From contig OZ020611.1 in assembly GCA_963971575.1 (NCBI GenBank), positions 225,548,260 to 225,612,259 of the forward strand: a stretch of 64,000 bases of DNA. The letters run 5' to 3'. Both the position numbers and the translations under genes were made by a program. This stretch comes from Liopterus haemorrhoidalis (lineage: Eukaryota; Arthropoda; Insecta; Coleoptera; Dytiscidae). The notes beneath the pieces are model-generated. The model saw only the letters and a program-made list of their open reading frames with translations, was not told where the DNA came from and ran no database searches. Each line of letters opens with the position of its first letter. The first letter of the stretch is position 1. This document shows positions 52,020 to 62,696 of this stretch, one piece after another.

Positions 52020-53005
52020 TTATATATATATATATTCTTTATTCCCTAGGCCTTGCGGCGTTCAAGGTATTAACTGTCATCTCTCTACACCTCTTCGCGA
52101 GGTGCTCTATATCTTCCTTCTCCTCCCCGCACATCCTGCACATCTTTTTCTCCTGTTTCCTCCAATATCTATATCCTCTCTCTTCATTCCCGCACCTTAG
52201 CCTCGCAATCTTCCTAACTCTCCCTCCTGACCTTCCTCTTTCTCCCTTCAAGTAGCTTGGTACCCCTATAGTTCTGACCTCCTTATATCTCCCTGCGCTC
52301 CTTGATTTGTCTATTCTGACTGCTCCCCCACTTCCTTATCCCTCCTCCACAACTCCTCAATCACACTTATCCCGTTTTTTCTTCTCCTTTCCACCTCTGT
52401 CGCATCCACTCCACATCTCCAGTAATACTCCTTTCTCATTTCTCCCCATGCGTACCATCTTCCTTTCTATTCCTCTCTGGCTCTTTCCTCCCAGCATTCC
52501 CTCATTATTTTTTTGTCTGTTTCTATTCTAACTTTCTCCTCGTACTTAACCGCCCTCCTTCCTGTACCCACTTTCATCTTATCCCTTTTCAGTTCCTTTC
52601 TTACAATATACCCTGGTGTTTTTCTATCTACCCCTAAGATCCATCTCAAATACCTCTCCTGTACTCGTTCTACCTTCTCCCATTCCTTCCATCCCCAAAT
52701 TTCCACCCCATATAGCAGGATGTTTTTCACCACGTCAAACAACCTCAATCTCCATCTAATATCGTCGCTAAACTTCCTCTCTCCTACACTCCACAGCTTC
52801 CCCATGACTATCATTGCCTTCTTTACTTTTTCCCTTATGTGTAGTTCAGCCCCATTGTTCCTCGATAGTACATAACCTAGGTATTTTATACTCTTCACCT
52901 CTTCTATTTCTCTGCCACCCCATTCCCATTTTATCATCTTTTTTCTTCCTCCTCCTTTACCGAATACCATTACCTTAGTCTTATCCCTGTTTACTTCTAG
53001 TATGG
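52020..53005 (-). pseudogene. R1-like LINE, C-terminal part of ORF2
   Basis: The minus strand gives LEVNRDKTKVMVFGKGGGRK at the right end, EVKSIKYLGYVLSRNNGAEL, YGVEIWGWKEWEKVERVQER, YLRWILGVDRKTPGYIVRKE, a gap with frameshifts (52260-52465) and SGGRVRKIARLRCGNEERGY. The last block is the zinc knuckle MCRMCGEEKEDIEHLAKRC (C-x2-C-x7-H-x4-C). This is the thumb and C-terminal region of I/R1-group LINEs. The 5' part including the catalytic YADD is missing. The 3' end runs into TATATA. Coding is very purine-rich, making the plus strand a long pyrimidine tract. Confidence 0.72.
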
Positions 53006-53010
53006 GTGGT

Positions 53011-53870
53011 CCGTAACTCTCGGGCGTGGGTATGGCTAGAACCTTAACTCAGCAATAATCATATACATGCAGAAGACCTCCCTCCTCTTGAGGTTGGTTG
53101 GTCGACTGATCAGTTCTTATGAATTGGATTCAATACTTACAAACCTTGTAAGTGAAATAATAAAGGAAAAGGTTTTTATTTGATACCATACTGCGACCAT
53201 GTACAGTATTCCTGTGAAATTTTTGCAACTTTCAGTCAAAATATTTCCTTGGGTATATAAGCAAAACGAATGAAACTTTACGATCTAATACAATTTATTA
53301 TGATCTATTGAATGGAATAAATGCGGAAATTTATTTTTTTTAAACTGGCGTAGATAAAAAGCCTAGATAAAATGAATGTACTAGAAAAATTTCAAAGTTT
53401 AGCCTTTTGTAGTTCCTGTAATAATGAATCTTTCTCTGCAAAATTTTGTCTATTCCTTTTTGTCACAATTCTGTTCTCAAATAAACAATTTCAACTCATA
53501 AGCTAATCTCGTTACTTTAAAATTTCACTTTAAATTTTGTGATTTTACAAAAAATGTCAAAAATTGGGTATTTACAACCAGCTTTTACAAAAAAGAGTCC
53601 GGAAACATTTTCAAACCAAGTCTGTCAGAAAGAGCACATTTCAGTCCCCTTTAGCAGTTGCTTACGTTTTTCAACGAGAGCAAACAGTGCCTCAAAATAA
53701 GGGTCAAAGGTCAAAGTTTCTGTGGTAATTGCATACATTAACAGCCAAATATGGCCAGCTCTTCAAGTTGTACTTATTAATGACTGTTCTTTTGCAATTT
53801 TATGAGGAAAATACTTGATAGCGTTGATTCAAGGTTGCATTACCACTACCAGTTCAAAAAAAATTGAACT
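53011..53870. other. No gene recognised
   Basis: Unassigned. 53550-53830 contains a weakly protein-like plus-strand stretch (GYLQPAFTKKSPETFS and INDCSFAIL) that faintly recalls hAT transposases of the GTF2IRD2 type, too weak to call. Confidence 0.35.
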
Positions 53871-53903
53871 GTTCGTTTAAAAATTAGTATCGGACCGGAT
53901 AAT

Positions 53904-55310
53904 TTATTTTATTTTATTTTATTTAATGTTCGTAGCGTTGTATACAGGACTAACCCAACACTACAACGACAACATTGTTAAACAATATAATTACATTGGT
54001 GATTATTAAAAAAAAATAATAATAATAATAATAATAACAATAATAATAATAAAAATACAATATACATATAAAAGTTATATAAAGTTGATACACATTTTTT
54101 TTATAAAATAGGTGTATTATTAATATTTGTTAATATAATAGTTTTTAATCTGTTTTTTTAAGATGTTTATAGTTTGAAAAAAGATATCAAGATTAAGAAT
54201 AGAAGCTAAGTTATTATAAGTAAATGAAAATCTAATAATAGGCGAATTAAAATTTGAGTTGGTTCTGGCAAAAGGCTGGTGTATTAAATTTTTGTTTCTT
54301 AAATACCGGTTCGGGACATTTATATTTGTAAGTTGCAGGAGAGATGGAGAATCAACTATACCATTAATAATTTTTGCAAATATAATAATGTCAGAGAGAG
54401 ATCTTTTATCAGTTACTGTAAGCATCTTAAAGTATTTACATGCGGTACTGTAATTCATGCTGGAAATTAGTGCTTTCCTAGAAATATAACAAATAAATCT
54501 TTTTTGAATCTGTTCTATTCGGGATATATGAACATTATATTGGGGATTCCAGACGGTGCAGCAGTAACTTAAATGCGAATTTACATATGCATTATATAAA
54601 CTCATGACAGATTTGTAATTTTTAAAAAATTTAGATGTTCTAATGATGAACCCCAACATCTTGTAAGCTTTCTGAACTATGGTATTTATATGAATGTCAA
54701 ATTTTAGCTTTGAGTCTATGGTTACACCAAGATCTTTAATATGGCTGACGTTAAGAAGTGTGTTTGAATTTATGCTATAGGAAAATGAAAAAGTTTGATG
54801 GTTTCTAGTGAAAGTTATCTGAAAGCATTTAGAAAAATTTAGAAATAGTTTATTTGAAATACAGTAGTCATGTAAACTGACTAGATCCTTTTGTAGGAGA
54901 AGACAATCAGTAATAGATGTAATCTGTGAATAGATCTTCAAGTCGTCAGCATATAGCAGTATTTGCGAGTGCTTAAAACAGTTTACAATATCATTTATGT
55001 ATATTATAAAAAGAAGGGGACCAAGGTGCGAACCTTGAGGGACACCCGAAGTTGAGATATAAAAGTCAGACTTAAATCCATGAACAACCACAGCCTGAGA
55101 CCGATTCTGTAAATACGAGTTAACCCAGCGCAGTAGGACACCATGTATACCTGCTTCAGCAAGTTTTCTAAGTAATATATTATGATCTATTTTATCAAAC
55201 GCCTTACTGAAGTCGGTATACACTGCATCCACCTGTACACGGTGATCTAAAGCATCGGATATTTGTTGCGTATAAAGTAAAAGATTAGTTTCCACTGATC
55301 TACCTTTAAA
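53904..55310 (-). mobile_element. 5'-truncated LINE insertion (Jockey/CR1-type)
   Basis: Minus-strand LINE consisting of the last part of ORF2, a 3' UTR with AAT repeats and an AAATA-repeat tail (53904-53930 in complement). ATAAT flanks both sides (53899-53903 and 55311-55315). The insertion splits a 114-bp tandem repeat unit. 5' truncation is normal for target-primed reverse transcription. Confidence 0.8.
54120..55295 (-). CDS. LINE reverse transcriptase, C-terminal 391 codons (open)
   Basis: Reverse transcriptase domain of a non-LTR retrotransposon, open without frameshift. Upstream of the first ATG the frame continues as FKGRSVETNL to the truncation point, so this ATG is not the original start. 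Motifs in order: VYTDFSKAFDKIDHNILLRK (palm A, Asp), STSGVPQGSHLGPLLFIIYI (motif B), ILLYADDLKIYS (catalytic YADD), NFSKCFQITFTR and DLGVTIDSKLKFDIHI. A thumb/C-terminal region with YCCTVWNPQYNVHISRIEQI and NRYLRNKNLIHQPFARTNSN follows. The set fits Jockey/CR1-type LINEs. The endonuclease and ORF1 are missing, so it cannot move by itself. Lack of damage suggests a recent insertion. Confidence 0.85.
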   Translation of the reverse strand: METNLLLYTQQISDALDHRVQVDAVYTDFSKAFDKIDHNILLRKLAEAGIHGVLLRWVNSYLQNRSQAVVVHGFKSDFYISTSGVPQGSHLGPLLFIIYINDIVNCFKHSQILLYADDLKIYSQITSITDCLLLQKDLVSLHDYCISNKLFLNFSKCFQITFTRNHQTFSFSYSINSNTLLNVSHIKDLGVTIDSKLKFDIHINTIVQKAYKMLGFIIRTSKFFKNYKSVMSLYNAYVNSHLSYCCTVWNPQYNVHISRIEQIQKRFICYISRKALISSMNYSTACKYFKMLTVTDKRSLSDIIIFAKIINGIVDSPSLLQLTNINVPNRYLRNKNLIHQPFARTNSNFNSPIIRFSFTYNNLASILNLDIFFQTINILKKQIKNYYINKY

Positions 55311-55869
55311 ATAATGCCCGCGGGCTATATGCTGGACATGAATGGTATAGTTGTTTCTGATTATACCTAGGAAATCCTAAAAAGCTGATTAATGCGTGTC
55401 GTTTAAAAATTAATATCGGGCCGGGTACGGCCCGTGGGCCATATGCTGGACCTCAATGGTATAGCTGTTTCTGATTATACCTAGGAAATCCTAAAAAGCC
55501 GCTCAATGCGTGTCGTTTAAAAATTAGTATCGGGCCAGACACGTCCCGCGGGCAAACGTTAATTGACACAACAGTCTTTCATTAAGCCAAGGTATATACT
55601 GACTGGAGAGCTAAGAGCTATATTCTCGCTAAGGCTAAACACATAGTGAAGCAGAGAGCAAAGCAGCGATGAAAGCGGAGAGCAAAGCGGTGAAATTAAA
55701 TAAATTAATTCCTGTTAACACGCGCATAGTGGAGCGTACTGCAGCGAGGTTATATCGTTGTTATAATCGAGCAAAGCGACGCGTTCAAACAATTTTGATT
55801 TCTCTGCTATCATCGTTGCTAAAATAGTTGTTTAAAATGGATATTGAGGCATTTACAAGTAGTTCTCAT

Positions 55870-56133
55870 TTATAAAAGGTATTTATAGTAGGTTCCGATT
55901 GAAATTTGTCCATTTTTTACCAATTTATGTTGAATTTTTTCCAAAATATAATCAAACGTTGAAATACTCATCCGAAAATAAGAATTAAACTTTTCTGGAT
56001 GTTCGCGGAGTTGCATATAGAAATGATGAAATTCACCATGTATATGTCTACTTTTATTTATTCTGTAAACATTGCACCTTCTAGTGTGTAACGTCACTCG
56101 GACTGGTGGGCAGCGACCGACCACACACCTCAA
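55870..56133 (-). pseudogene. Harbinger transposase N-terminal fragment
   Basis: The minus strand reads INKSRHIHGEFHHFYMQLRE, HPEKFNSYFRMSISTFDYIL and EKIQHKLVKNG. This is the N-terminal part of PIF/Harbinger (HARBI1-like) transposases, where GEF-NL---L---P--F--YFRMS---F--LL--I is conserved. The frame is lost soon after. 55680-55850 on the left has a plus-strand ATG (MDIEAFTSSSHL, stop) that may be the start of the second Harbinger gene. Element ends were not identified; the remnant probably spans about 55600-56160. Confidence 0.6.
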
Positions 56134-56297
56134 GCCCCGCTAGCACCTAGGAACTTAGCGTTACGAGGATACACAGAAATTAGGGCTTTTATATATATAA
56201 TAAGCCACCTTTGCCAAAGTAGTTTCTGTAAATTAATACACCGTATAGACAGAAAGGCACAATAGTGACGTTCTAAGAGTTTTTTGGTAATTATACG

Positions 56298-56616
56298 CAG
56301 TGCCGTAACTAGACAGAGGCAACAGGGGTAACAGGGGCACAGGCACAGGACCCAGATCGAAGAGGGAAAATATTGGCATAATAATCGTATTTGAGTGAGG
56401 ACCTTTTTTTTAGGTCATCACTTGGATTCTAGAAGTGAGGACTTTTTTAGGTCATCACTTGTATTTTAGAAGTGAGGACCTTTTTTTTAGGTCATCAATT
56501 GGATTTTAGAAGTGAGGACGTTTAGTTAGGACATCACTTGTACTATATAGTGTTTAGGAGGGGGGGCAATTATAAAACGATGCCCAGGGCCCAAATAAAT
56601 GCTAATTACGGCCCTG
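56298..56616. mobile_element. hAT-like MITE with minisatellite core
   Basis: The ends are CAGTGCCGTAACTAG and (complement) CAGGGCCGTAATTAG; the flanking 8-mers ATTATACG and ATCATACC match at six of eight. The core repeats TTTTAGGTCATCACTTG and GAAGTGAGGACC three to four times. The plan is the same as 15146-15605 (CAGTG ends, GGGCCC, TCACTTGGATT minisatellite). It sits inside the 5' end of a Helentron-A remnant: the left flank (GTTTTTTGGTAATTATAC) and right flank (TCATACCTACAAAATCCTAA) rejoin to that terminus. Confidence 0.6.
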
Positions 56617-56640
56617 ATCATACCTACAAAATCCTAAAAA

Positions 56641-57459
56641 TTTTAGGTTTTGAAGTAAAACCGACGTCTTCGGACGAAAACCAGCTAAGTGGTAGCCGTA
56701 TCTGGCCACACATTTTTGTATTATATATTTATAATTATGATTTATTAAGAAATTAAACTTGTATTTCACACAATATCAAGGTGCTACTGAACAGAATTTG
56801 AACGCGGAAAACAATGCAATAGTCTAATGAGACATGAAAGCGTGACAAAACAATTGTGCTTGAATGTGAGCGAGTTCTGAACTTCCTAATATGAGAAGTA
56901 GTTAGTCCGAACACGCCAACTGTTTTGAAATAAACATTAATATTTATTGTGTGTAAAGTTTAAATTTGTAATGAATCATATTGACAGAAGAATTGTAATG
57001 AAATATGTCAAAGATATCTTGATTTAAAAAAATGCTGGCGCCTATTCAGTTTCACGGCCAATTCATTGAATTGCGTCTGGAATTATCAAAGAACAACGTA
57101 TGTAGATAGGATCATTACCGCGTATAAAGCTGGAGTTAGACGAACTTTTAAATACCAGGAAATTAAATGCAGCTTATAATAGAACTACACACATGTTGGC
57201 TATATTGAGTCGACAGTTTAACATTGTGAAATTCATTTATAGATAAGTGGTTGTTAAATGAAAACATTGTATTGTGTTTCACAGAATTATTTATTAATGT
57301 ATTGATGCAGCTTTGGTTTTCACCATTATCAAAACTTAAATTCCCAACTCTTCCTACGCCCCTGCAAATTAATTACGGGTATTCCCCGACAGTAACTTTG
57401 TAACAAATAATAAATTGCATTCCTAATTTATGAAATGGTAATCAAAATTTTAATTCTAA
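56641..57459. other. No gene recognised
   Basis: A+T-rich with a short less-biased patch (57030-57150). No reading frame or repeat end was recognised. Confidence 0.4.
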
Positions 57460-59044
57460 CCCAGCAAACATTCAACTAACGGCCGAATGCCGGCAAACTG
57501 CTTTTACTGTTGGTAAATTGCTGGCACCATAAGTAAGTGCAACGCCAGTATTAATAATGTACTTCACATTTGTATTTCGCATTCCGCCTATACGAAGTAC
57601 TTTACCAGCATTTTATAAGCACTCCTTATTTGTATTAATCCAAGCAAACATTTCTATACGGGCTATCGTCTCTTCTTCACTCATACTTTTTACTTAAAAC
57701 TAAACTTTTTTTGAATGTAATAATTTGAAAAGTCTGATTGTTCTTAGTCATAAAACGCCCTAACCGCGTGGCCTTGGAGGGCCAGTATAAGTTGATACGT
57801 GTTGGTGGACAGTTTGTCATGATGTGTATTTAAATAGTTATTGTTTTGTGAACATTATACAGTTTTTTATTGTGATTTGTGTGTGTTTTATTAGATTTAA
57901 GGACGTAGTTTACACAAACTGTTTCATGTTAAATTGTTTAATTTTTAGTTTAGCTAAATAATAGTTTTTTTCATGTAATAAAATTTTCAATTATTAATAA
58001 ATCTGTTACAAGATTATAAATATGTCATTTAAAAAATATAATTTGTCATATTTTATTTTGAATAGTGACATCTTAAATATTTTGTAAATATAATACTAAC
58101 CTAAAATAATACAAACTTAATCCAAAAGTTTCTAAAAGTCAGTAATACACTATAAAAATCACCAAAATAACCAGATCTAGTTTGTTCTTACAAAAGTGAA
58201 CAGCTTATAGCATTAATGCTTATAAAATTTGATAATTGAATTTATTTTAACAAGTATGATTTCTTTAGGTTGGCACTCTTCAAGTCAGGGGGAAAAGATG
58301 TGGTAGATAATACAAGCCGAATATTGGCGAAAATTATTAGTCACCACTTATCTTTAGGATGAAATTTTTTGGCCGAAATGGGAGAAAACCATTTTTTTTA
58401 AATTCTTTATTAAATTAATAAATTAAATAAACTAATTCCTGTTATTCCTGAAATTATATTTATTTAATATTTATAAATAAATCAATAAATTATAACTGTT
58501 AATACAATTTACAATCGGCCAGTTTTACCATCGTTGAATAAATTTATTTAACAACTTAAGTTAACAATATCGCATCATTCTATTGACAGCAATGTTTATT
58601 TCTTCATTAATAGTTTAAAACCGATGCGACATTGTCAACTTTATTTGTTAAATAAATTTATTCAACGATGGTGAAAAATGGCCAAATGAGTATTTATTTT
58701 GCACCTAACCATTAATTTAATTTAATACTGGGTAAGTACACATATGTTACATTTGAAACACAAGAGAGTGGGTATAATATATGCACTGGCCCAGTATGAA
58801 ATACCAGCACTAGCCCAGTGCGAAATGCCAGCACTGGCCCAGTGTGAAATGCCAGCACTGGCCCCATTACTTTCAATGCACTTTACCGTTGCTGGGCCGG
58901 TAACTGATACATCAATGGGCCAATAACGGCCACGGGGACATCGGGGTACTGGCCCAGTACGAAATGCCAGCACTGGCCCATTACTTTCAATGCCGGGGAG
59001 TATGTGCTTTACCAGCACTGGCCCGTATAAAAATGTTTGCTGGG
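57460..59044. mobile_element. Family C element, compact copy (C2)
   Basis: 1585 bp, ends CCCAGCAAACATT with perfect inverted match at 59032-59044. Collinear with C1 (20742-23016) but with a single 5' segment and fewer subterminal repeats. It contains the family E module (58137-58205), the hairpin (58512-58675) and GGCCCAGTGCGAAATGCCAG repeats (58790-58865). No target duplication is evident (flanks TTCTAA and AATATT). Non-coding. Confidence 0.7.
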
Positions 59045-59171
59045 AATATTTTGCCCTCTTACTATAGAGTGACACTAGACTAAATTGTCAAATTAATTCT
59101 ATAACATAGGGGAGACTGTTGTACCTTGGAACAATTTTTTCATTTTCTAAATTTAATACTGTAGATATACT

Positions 59172-59242
59172 TTTTTAGGGTTTTGTAGGTATGACCAAAA
59201 AACCCTTATACCGTCATTTTGTCGTCTGTCTGTCTGTCTGCC

Positions 59243-59281
<39 letters not shown>

Positions 59282-60350
59282 TCGGTAAAAATTGTAGCCA
59301 AACGGCTAAACCTAGAGAGTTGAAATTTGGCATGCTTATACAACTCTTTGACCCGCACATAGGAAAAATACTAAAACATTTAAAAAACTTATCCCCCTAA
59401 AAATATAAACAAATATGTGCTCATCGAAAAAAAAAATATTTTTTTTAAATTCTGAATAGGGTATCAAATTAAAGCCCTTAGTACGTGGATTAACGATCAA
59501 AATTTTATTTTTGCAAAATAAATTATTTTGACGCTATTTTTGCCAAAATTGTGCAAAAAAATTTTTGTCCCACACCCTGTAGCTCAGATGGTTTAAACTA
59601 AAAATCTGAAAAAATTCTAAGTAATGTACATTGGTGTGAACCGGAATAGTACAACAGGAATTTTTGATCAGATTATGTTTTCGGAAAATAACGCATTTTT
59701 TGTGTTTTTTGGTTGACGATGCATATAGCTTATACTCATATAACACGCTAAGTTGTTAAGCGTGTGGTGGTCTAGAGGCTATGTTGCGCGCCAACTATAC
59801 AGATTTGTTATACACGACGCAGGTTCGTTCCTAGCTTGTGGAGTCAATTTTTTTTTAGTTTTTTTTTTTTAATTTTTATTTTGTTTAAATTAATTTGTTA
59901 AAATTCTAGTTATATTTTAGCAAATTTTGAATTTAATTTTCAAGAGCGTAAATTTAATAACCAATTGGAATTATATTTTCATTCTATTAGTCATTATACG
60001 AAACCAGAGGGGCGGAGCGTATGATTTAAGACAACCAATGAAAGCCATAGGCGCAATTTTCAAAATCTTAATGAACCTTGTTATATAAAAAAAATACTGC
60101 ACTTATTTAGAAACCTAAATAATGATATTAGGTATTCGAATTAAAATTAACAAAAAAATATTTTAACATAAAATTTGTTTTTAAAGCTCTGAGATTAACA
60201 GACGATAAATTATTTTAAAAAGATCGTTCATTTTGCCGTGGTTACTACAAAGCAAAATTTGTCCTACACAATCAGCATGCCGCCTTCACTTATTATATAC
60301 CTGCAAAACCCTGCAATGTGTGAAAATTCACACTTCACATCAATTTTTTT
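59172..60350 (+). mobile_element. Helentron-like element, copy A5 (full length)
   Basis: 5' end TTTTTTAGGGTTTTGTAGGT, GTCT tract (59222-59281), GTAGCCAAACGGCTAAACC, the core, and 3' end TACCTGCAAAACCCTGCAAT with hairpin (GTGTGAAAATTCACAC) and TTCACATCAATTTTTTT. A different sequence, tRNA-like, replaces part of the core (59745-59850). Together with A6, 80 bp downstream, it forms a head-to-tail pair. Confidence 0.65.
59745..59850 (+). other. tRNA-like segment inside Helentron copy A5
   Basis: GTGGTGGTCTAGAGGCTATG has an A-box match (TGGTCTAGAGG) and GCAGGTTCGTTCCTAG is a near B box, about 60 bp apart. In other A copies the same place holds GAGTTCGAATCC (near 13640) or AGTGGTAACGTTCTCGCTTC (63885). 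This suggests that the family carries, or repeatedly acquired, a degenerate tRNA-derived segment. It is not a tRNA gene: no cloverleaf is apparent. Confidence 0.35.
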
Positions 60351-60429
60351 AATATTTAATACTAATGTAAACATGTTATGTTTAAATAGGAAACATATTA
60401 AGATATTTACTTTTAATATTAAAATACCT

Positions 60430-60997
60430 TTTTTTAATGTTTTGTAGGTATGACCAAAAAACCCTTATACCGTCATTTTGTCGTTTGTCTGACTGTCTGT
60501 CTGTATGTTTGTATGTCTGTCTGTCTGTCTGTCTGTCTGTTCGGTAAAAATTGGAGGCAAACGGCTAAACCTAGAGAGTTGAAATTTGGCATTATTTTAC
60601 AACTCTTTGACCCGCACATAGGAAAAATACTAAAACATCTAAAAAACATACCCCCTAAAAATATAAACAAATATTTGCTCATTGAAAAAAAATTTTTTTT
60701 TTTTTTTAATTCTGAATAGGGCATCAATGAAATCCCTTAGTACGTGGATTAACGATCAAAATTTTATTTTTGCAATAAAATTATTTTGACACGATTTTTG
60801 CCAAAATTTTGCAATAAATTTTTTTTGTCCCACACGCTGTGGCCCAAGTGGTTTAAACTAAAAAACTAAATAGTGATGTACATTTGTGTGAACCGGAATA
60901 GTACAACAGGAATTTTTGATCAGGTTATGTTTACAAAATTCTAGTTATATTTGAGCAAATGTTGCATTTAATTTTTAAAAGCGTAAATTTAATAACT
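60430..60997 (+). mobile_element. Helentron-like element, copy A6 (truncated)
   Basis: 5' end TTTTTAATGTTTTGTAGGTA, imperfect GTCT tract (60480-60541) and core up to GATCAGGTTATGTTTAC, then a jump to AATTCTAGTTATATTTGAGC, so about 200 bp of core are deleted. It ends after GCGTAAATTTAATAACTCAT, without hairpin. Confidence 0.6.
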
Positions 60998-61053
60998 CAT
61001 TGTATGCTCTAAAAAATATCAAAAACTTGTTTTTAAAATTAATTTTGTTGAAA

Positions 61054-61785
61054 ATGGAACGATCGGAAATTTTCAGTATTATGAAGCATGAGTTCTTACG
61101 TGGAACTACGGCATCACAGACCGCGCGAAACATTAATAGAGTATTTGGCTCTAGTGTTACTAGCAGACAATCAGACCAATTCTGTTACTATGATTATTGT
61201 AACTAAATTTGTCTCTATGAGCAAGGTCAGTTACTATCATGAATGAAAGTCATTGTACTTTTGATAATATTTTATCTTGTAGTAACGTTACTACACAGTA
61301 ATTTTTTACAGAATTGATCTGAATATCAAATGGGTTCGCCAAATTTCGTACAGGTAATTTAAAAACCAAACAAAAAAAACTTGACTCATCGATCACAGCA
61401 GAAATATACTGTAACCAACTGGACGAAATGATCAAAACTTAAAGATAAACAGCCTAGATTGGTCAACAGATCGATTCCTATCTTATTGCATGATAACGCT
61501 ACAACACACACTGCACAAATGACTGTGGCAAAACTACAGGAATTGGGGTTGAATCTTCTTCATCATCCTCCATACTCACTAGACCTAGCCCCACTGACTA
61601 CCACTTATTTCGCAATTTGGACAACTTTTTAATAGGAAAACTGTTTAAGTCCGACAATGCTCTAAAACTGGCCTTCCAGGATTCATTGACTCTCTCGTCC
61701 GCCAGGATTTTATATTACCGGCCTAAACCACCTGCCGCTTAAATGGCAAAAGTGTATAGACAATATGGGTGCATACTTTGATGAA
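61054..61785 (+). pseudogene. mariner transposase relic (M7)
   Basis: Starts MERSEIFSIMKHEFLRGTTA and SQTARNINRVFGSSVTSRQ, then about 130 bp of unrelated sequence (61170-61305). It resumes with a frame reading KWVRQISYR, in which WFAKFRTGNLK is visible when shifted. Further pieces: ILLHDNATTHTAQMTVAKLQ with the second Asp, LLHHPPYSLDLAP and, after a frameshift, DYHLFRNLDNFL. The end (PLKWQKCIDNMGAYFDE in shifted frames) lies at 61735-61785. Mariner order, many breaks, first catalytic region missing. The inserted 130 bp has TTACTATG/TTACTGTG-like inverted ends and may be a small MITE. Confidence 0.6.
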
Positions 61786-62696
61786 TAAAATAATTCCTTA
61801 TATTTATAAGTTATCAACCAACTTTGACTATTTTTCTACAAATTTCATCCTTGATGACCTAATATATTAGACCTGTAAACAATATAATTTGTAGCCCTAT
61901 AAGTAACAATATGTAACCTGAGTACTGTGGTGCTAATAACCTAGCTATTGATGCACCTTAAATAATAAAAAAAATAATTCGAACGAAGTTGTACCTAAGA
62001 GACAATAGTTCTGAAAGAGTTCCCTTAAAATATTTAACAACAAACATTAACTTATTCAGATCCTGTGGAAATAACAAAAATGCTCCCCTGTATTTGCTTA
62101 AATAATCTCATATATAACAGTGGCATTCTGTTCTGAAGTTAAAAAGCCATCAAACGTTATCTGTTGGCTCGTTCCTTCCATCCAGCCTAACATACGACAG
62201 GAAGTCCTAATTTCGAGTCTCAAGTGTCCGCGGCGTGCACTTGCAGGTGTTTCCTCTGCAGCCAGATAACATTTACTTCACATGTATCGTAATGTTTAAG
62301 TACACTCCACTCGCACTGTTTGATATACTGCTTTTATTGTTGGTTGCTTAATATGCCGAAAAATTGCTTTTGAAATTATGACTTCCTTCTTATGAATGTA
62401 GACGTGCTAATTAGAAACTCACTATATGTTATCTCAAATGAAATGGAATTATTTTTAGGTTTATGCTTTAGTTTTGATGTTCATTTATTTATGGAAATCA
62501 TGATGCATATATCCACGGCTTGGGTTTACAAAAGAAAATATTTTGTGTCCCATTTTATACGTAGGGTACTAGGAAAATTTGCTGTATAAATAAGAATAGC
62601 AAGTTTATTCTTGCATCATTAAGTAGACCATTCAAAACATAATAGATACACTGATAAATAAATTGTATGTAGTTGGTATATTGTAAACTTATCAAT
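61786..62696. other. No gene recognised
   Basis: A+T-rich apart from 62150-62290. No element ends or coding sequence were recognised; the 65-codon frame at 62392 has no family resemblance. Confidence 0.4.

Larger units (their letters stand above)
53874..55565. repeat. 114-bp tandem repeat, two and a half units, split by a LINE
   Basis: Units start CGTTTAAAAATTA. Unit 1 is 53874-53903 plus 55316-55399 (30 + 84 = 114 bp, duplication counted once), unit 2 is 55400-55513, and unit 3 (partial) is 55514-55565. Each has GGGCCGGGTACGGCCCG-type sequence, ATATGCTGGAC, GTATAG-TGTTTCTGATTA and CTAGGAAATCCTAAAAAGC. Non-coding. The origin of the unit is unknown. Confidence 0.8.

Noticed and set aside
51926..52875. 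Leucine/serine/proline-rich plus-strand frames (52307-52531, 52513-52875)
   Set aside because: Antisense shadows of the purine-rich LINE coding sequence on the minus strand.
53550..53830. Possible hAT (GTF2IRD2-type) transposase remnant
   Set aside because: Only a faint similarity in shifting frames, with no terminal repeats or catalytic block.
59045..59171. Single pogo-like end (GGGGAGACTGTTGTACC) at 59108
   Set aside because: No matching partner end nearby, so no element can be drawn.
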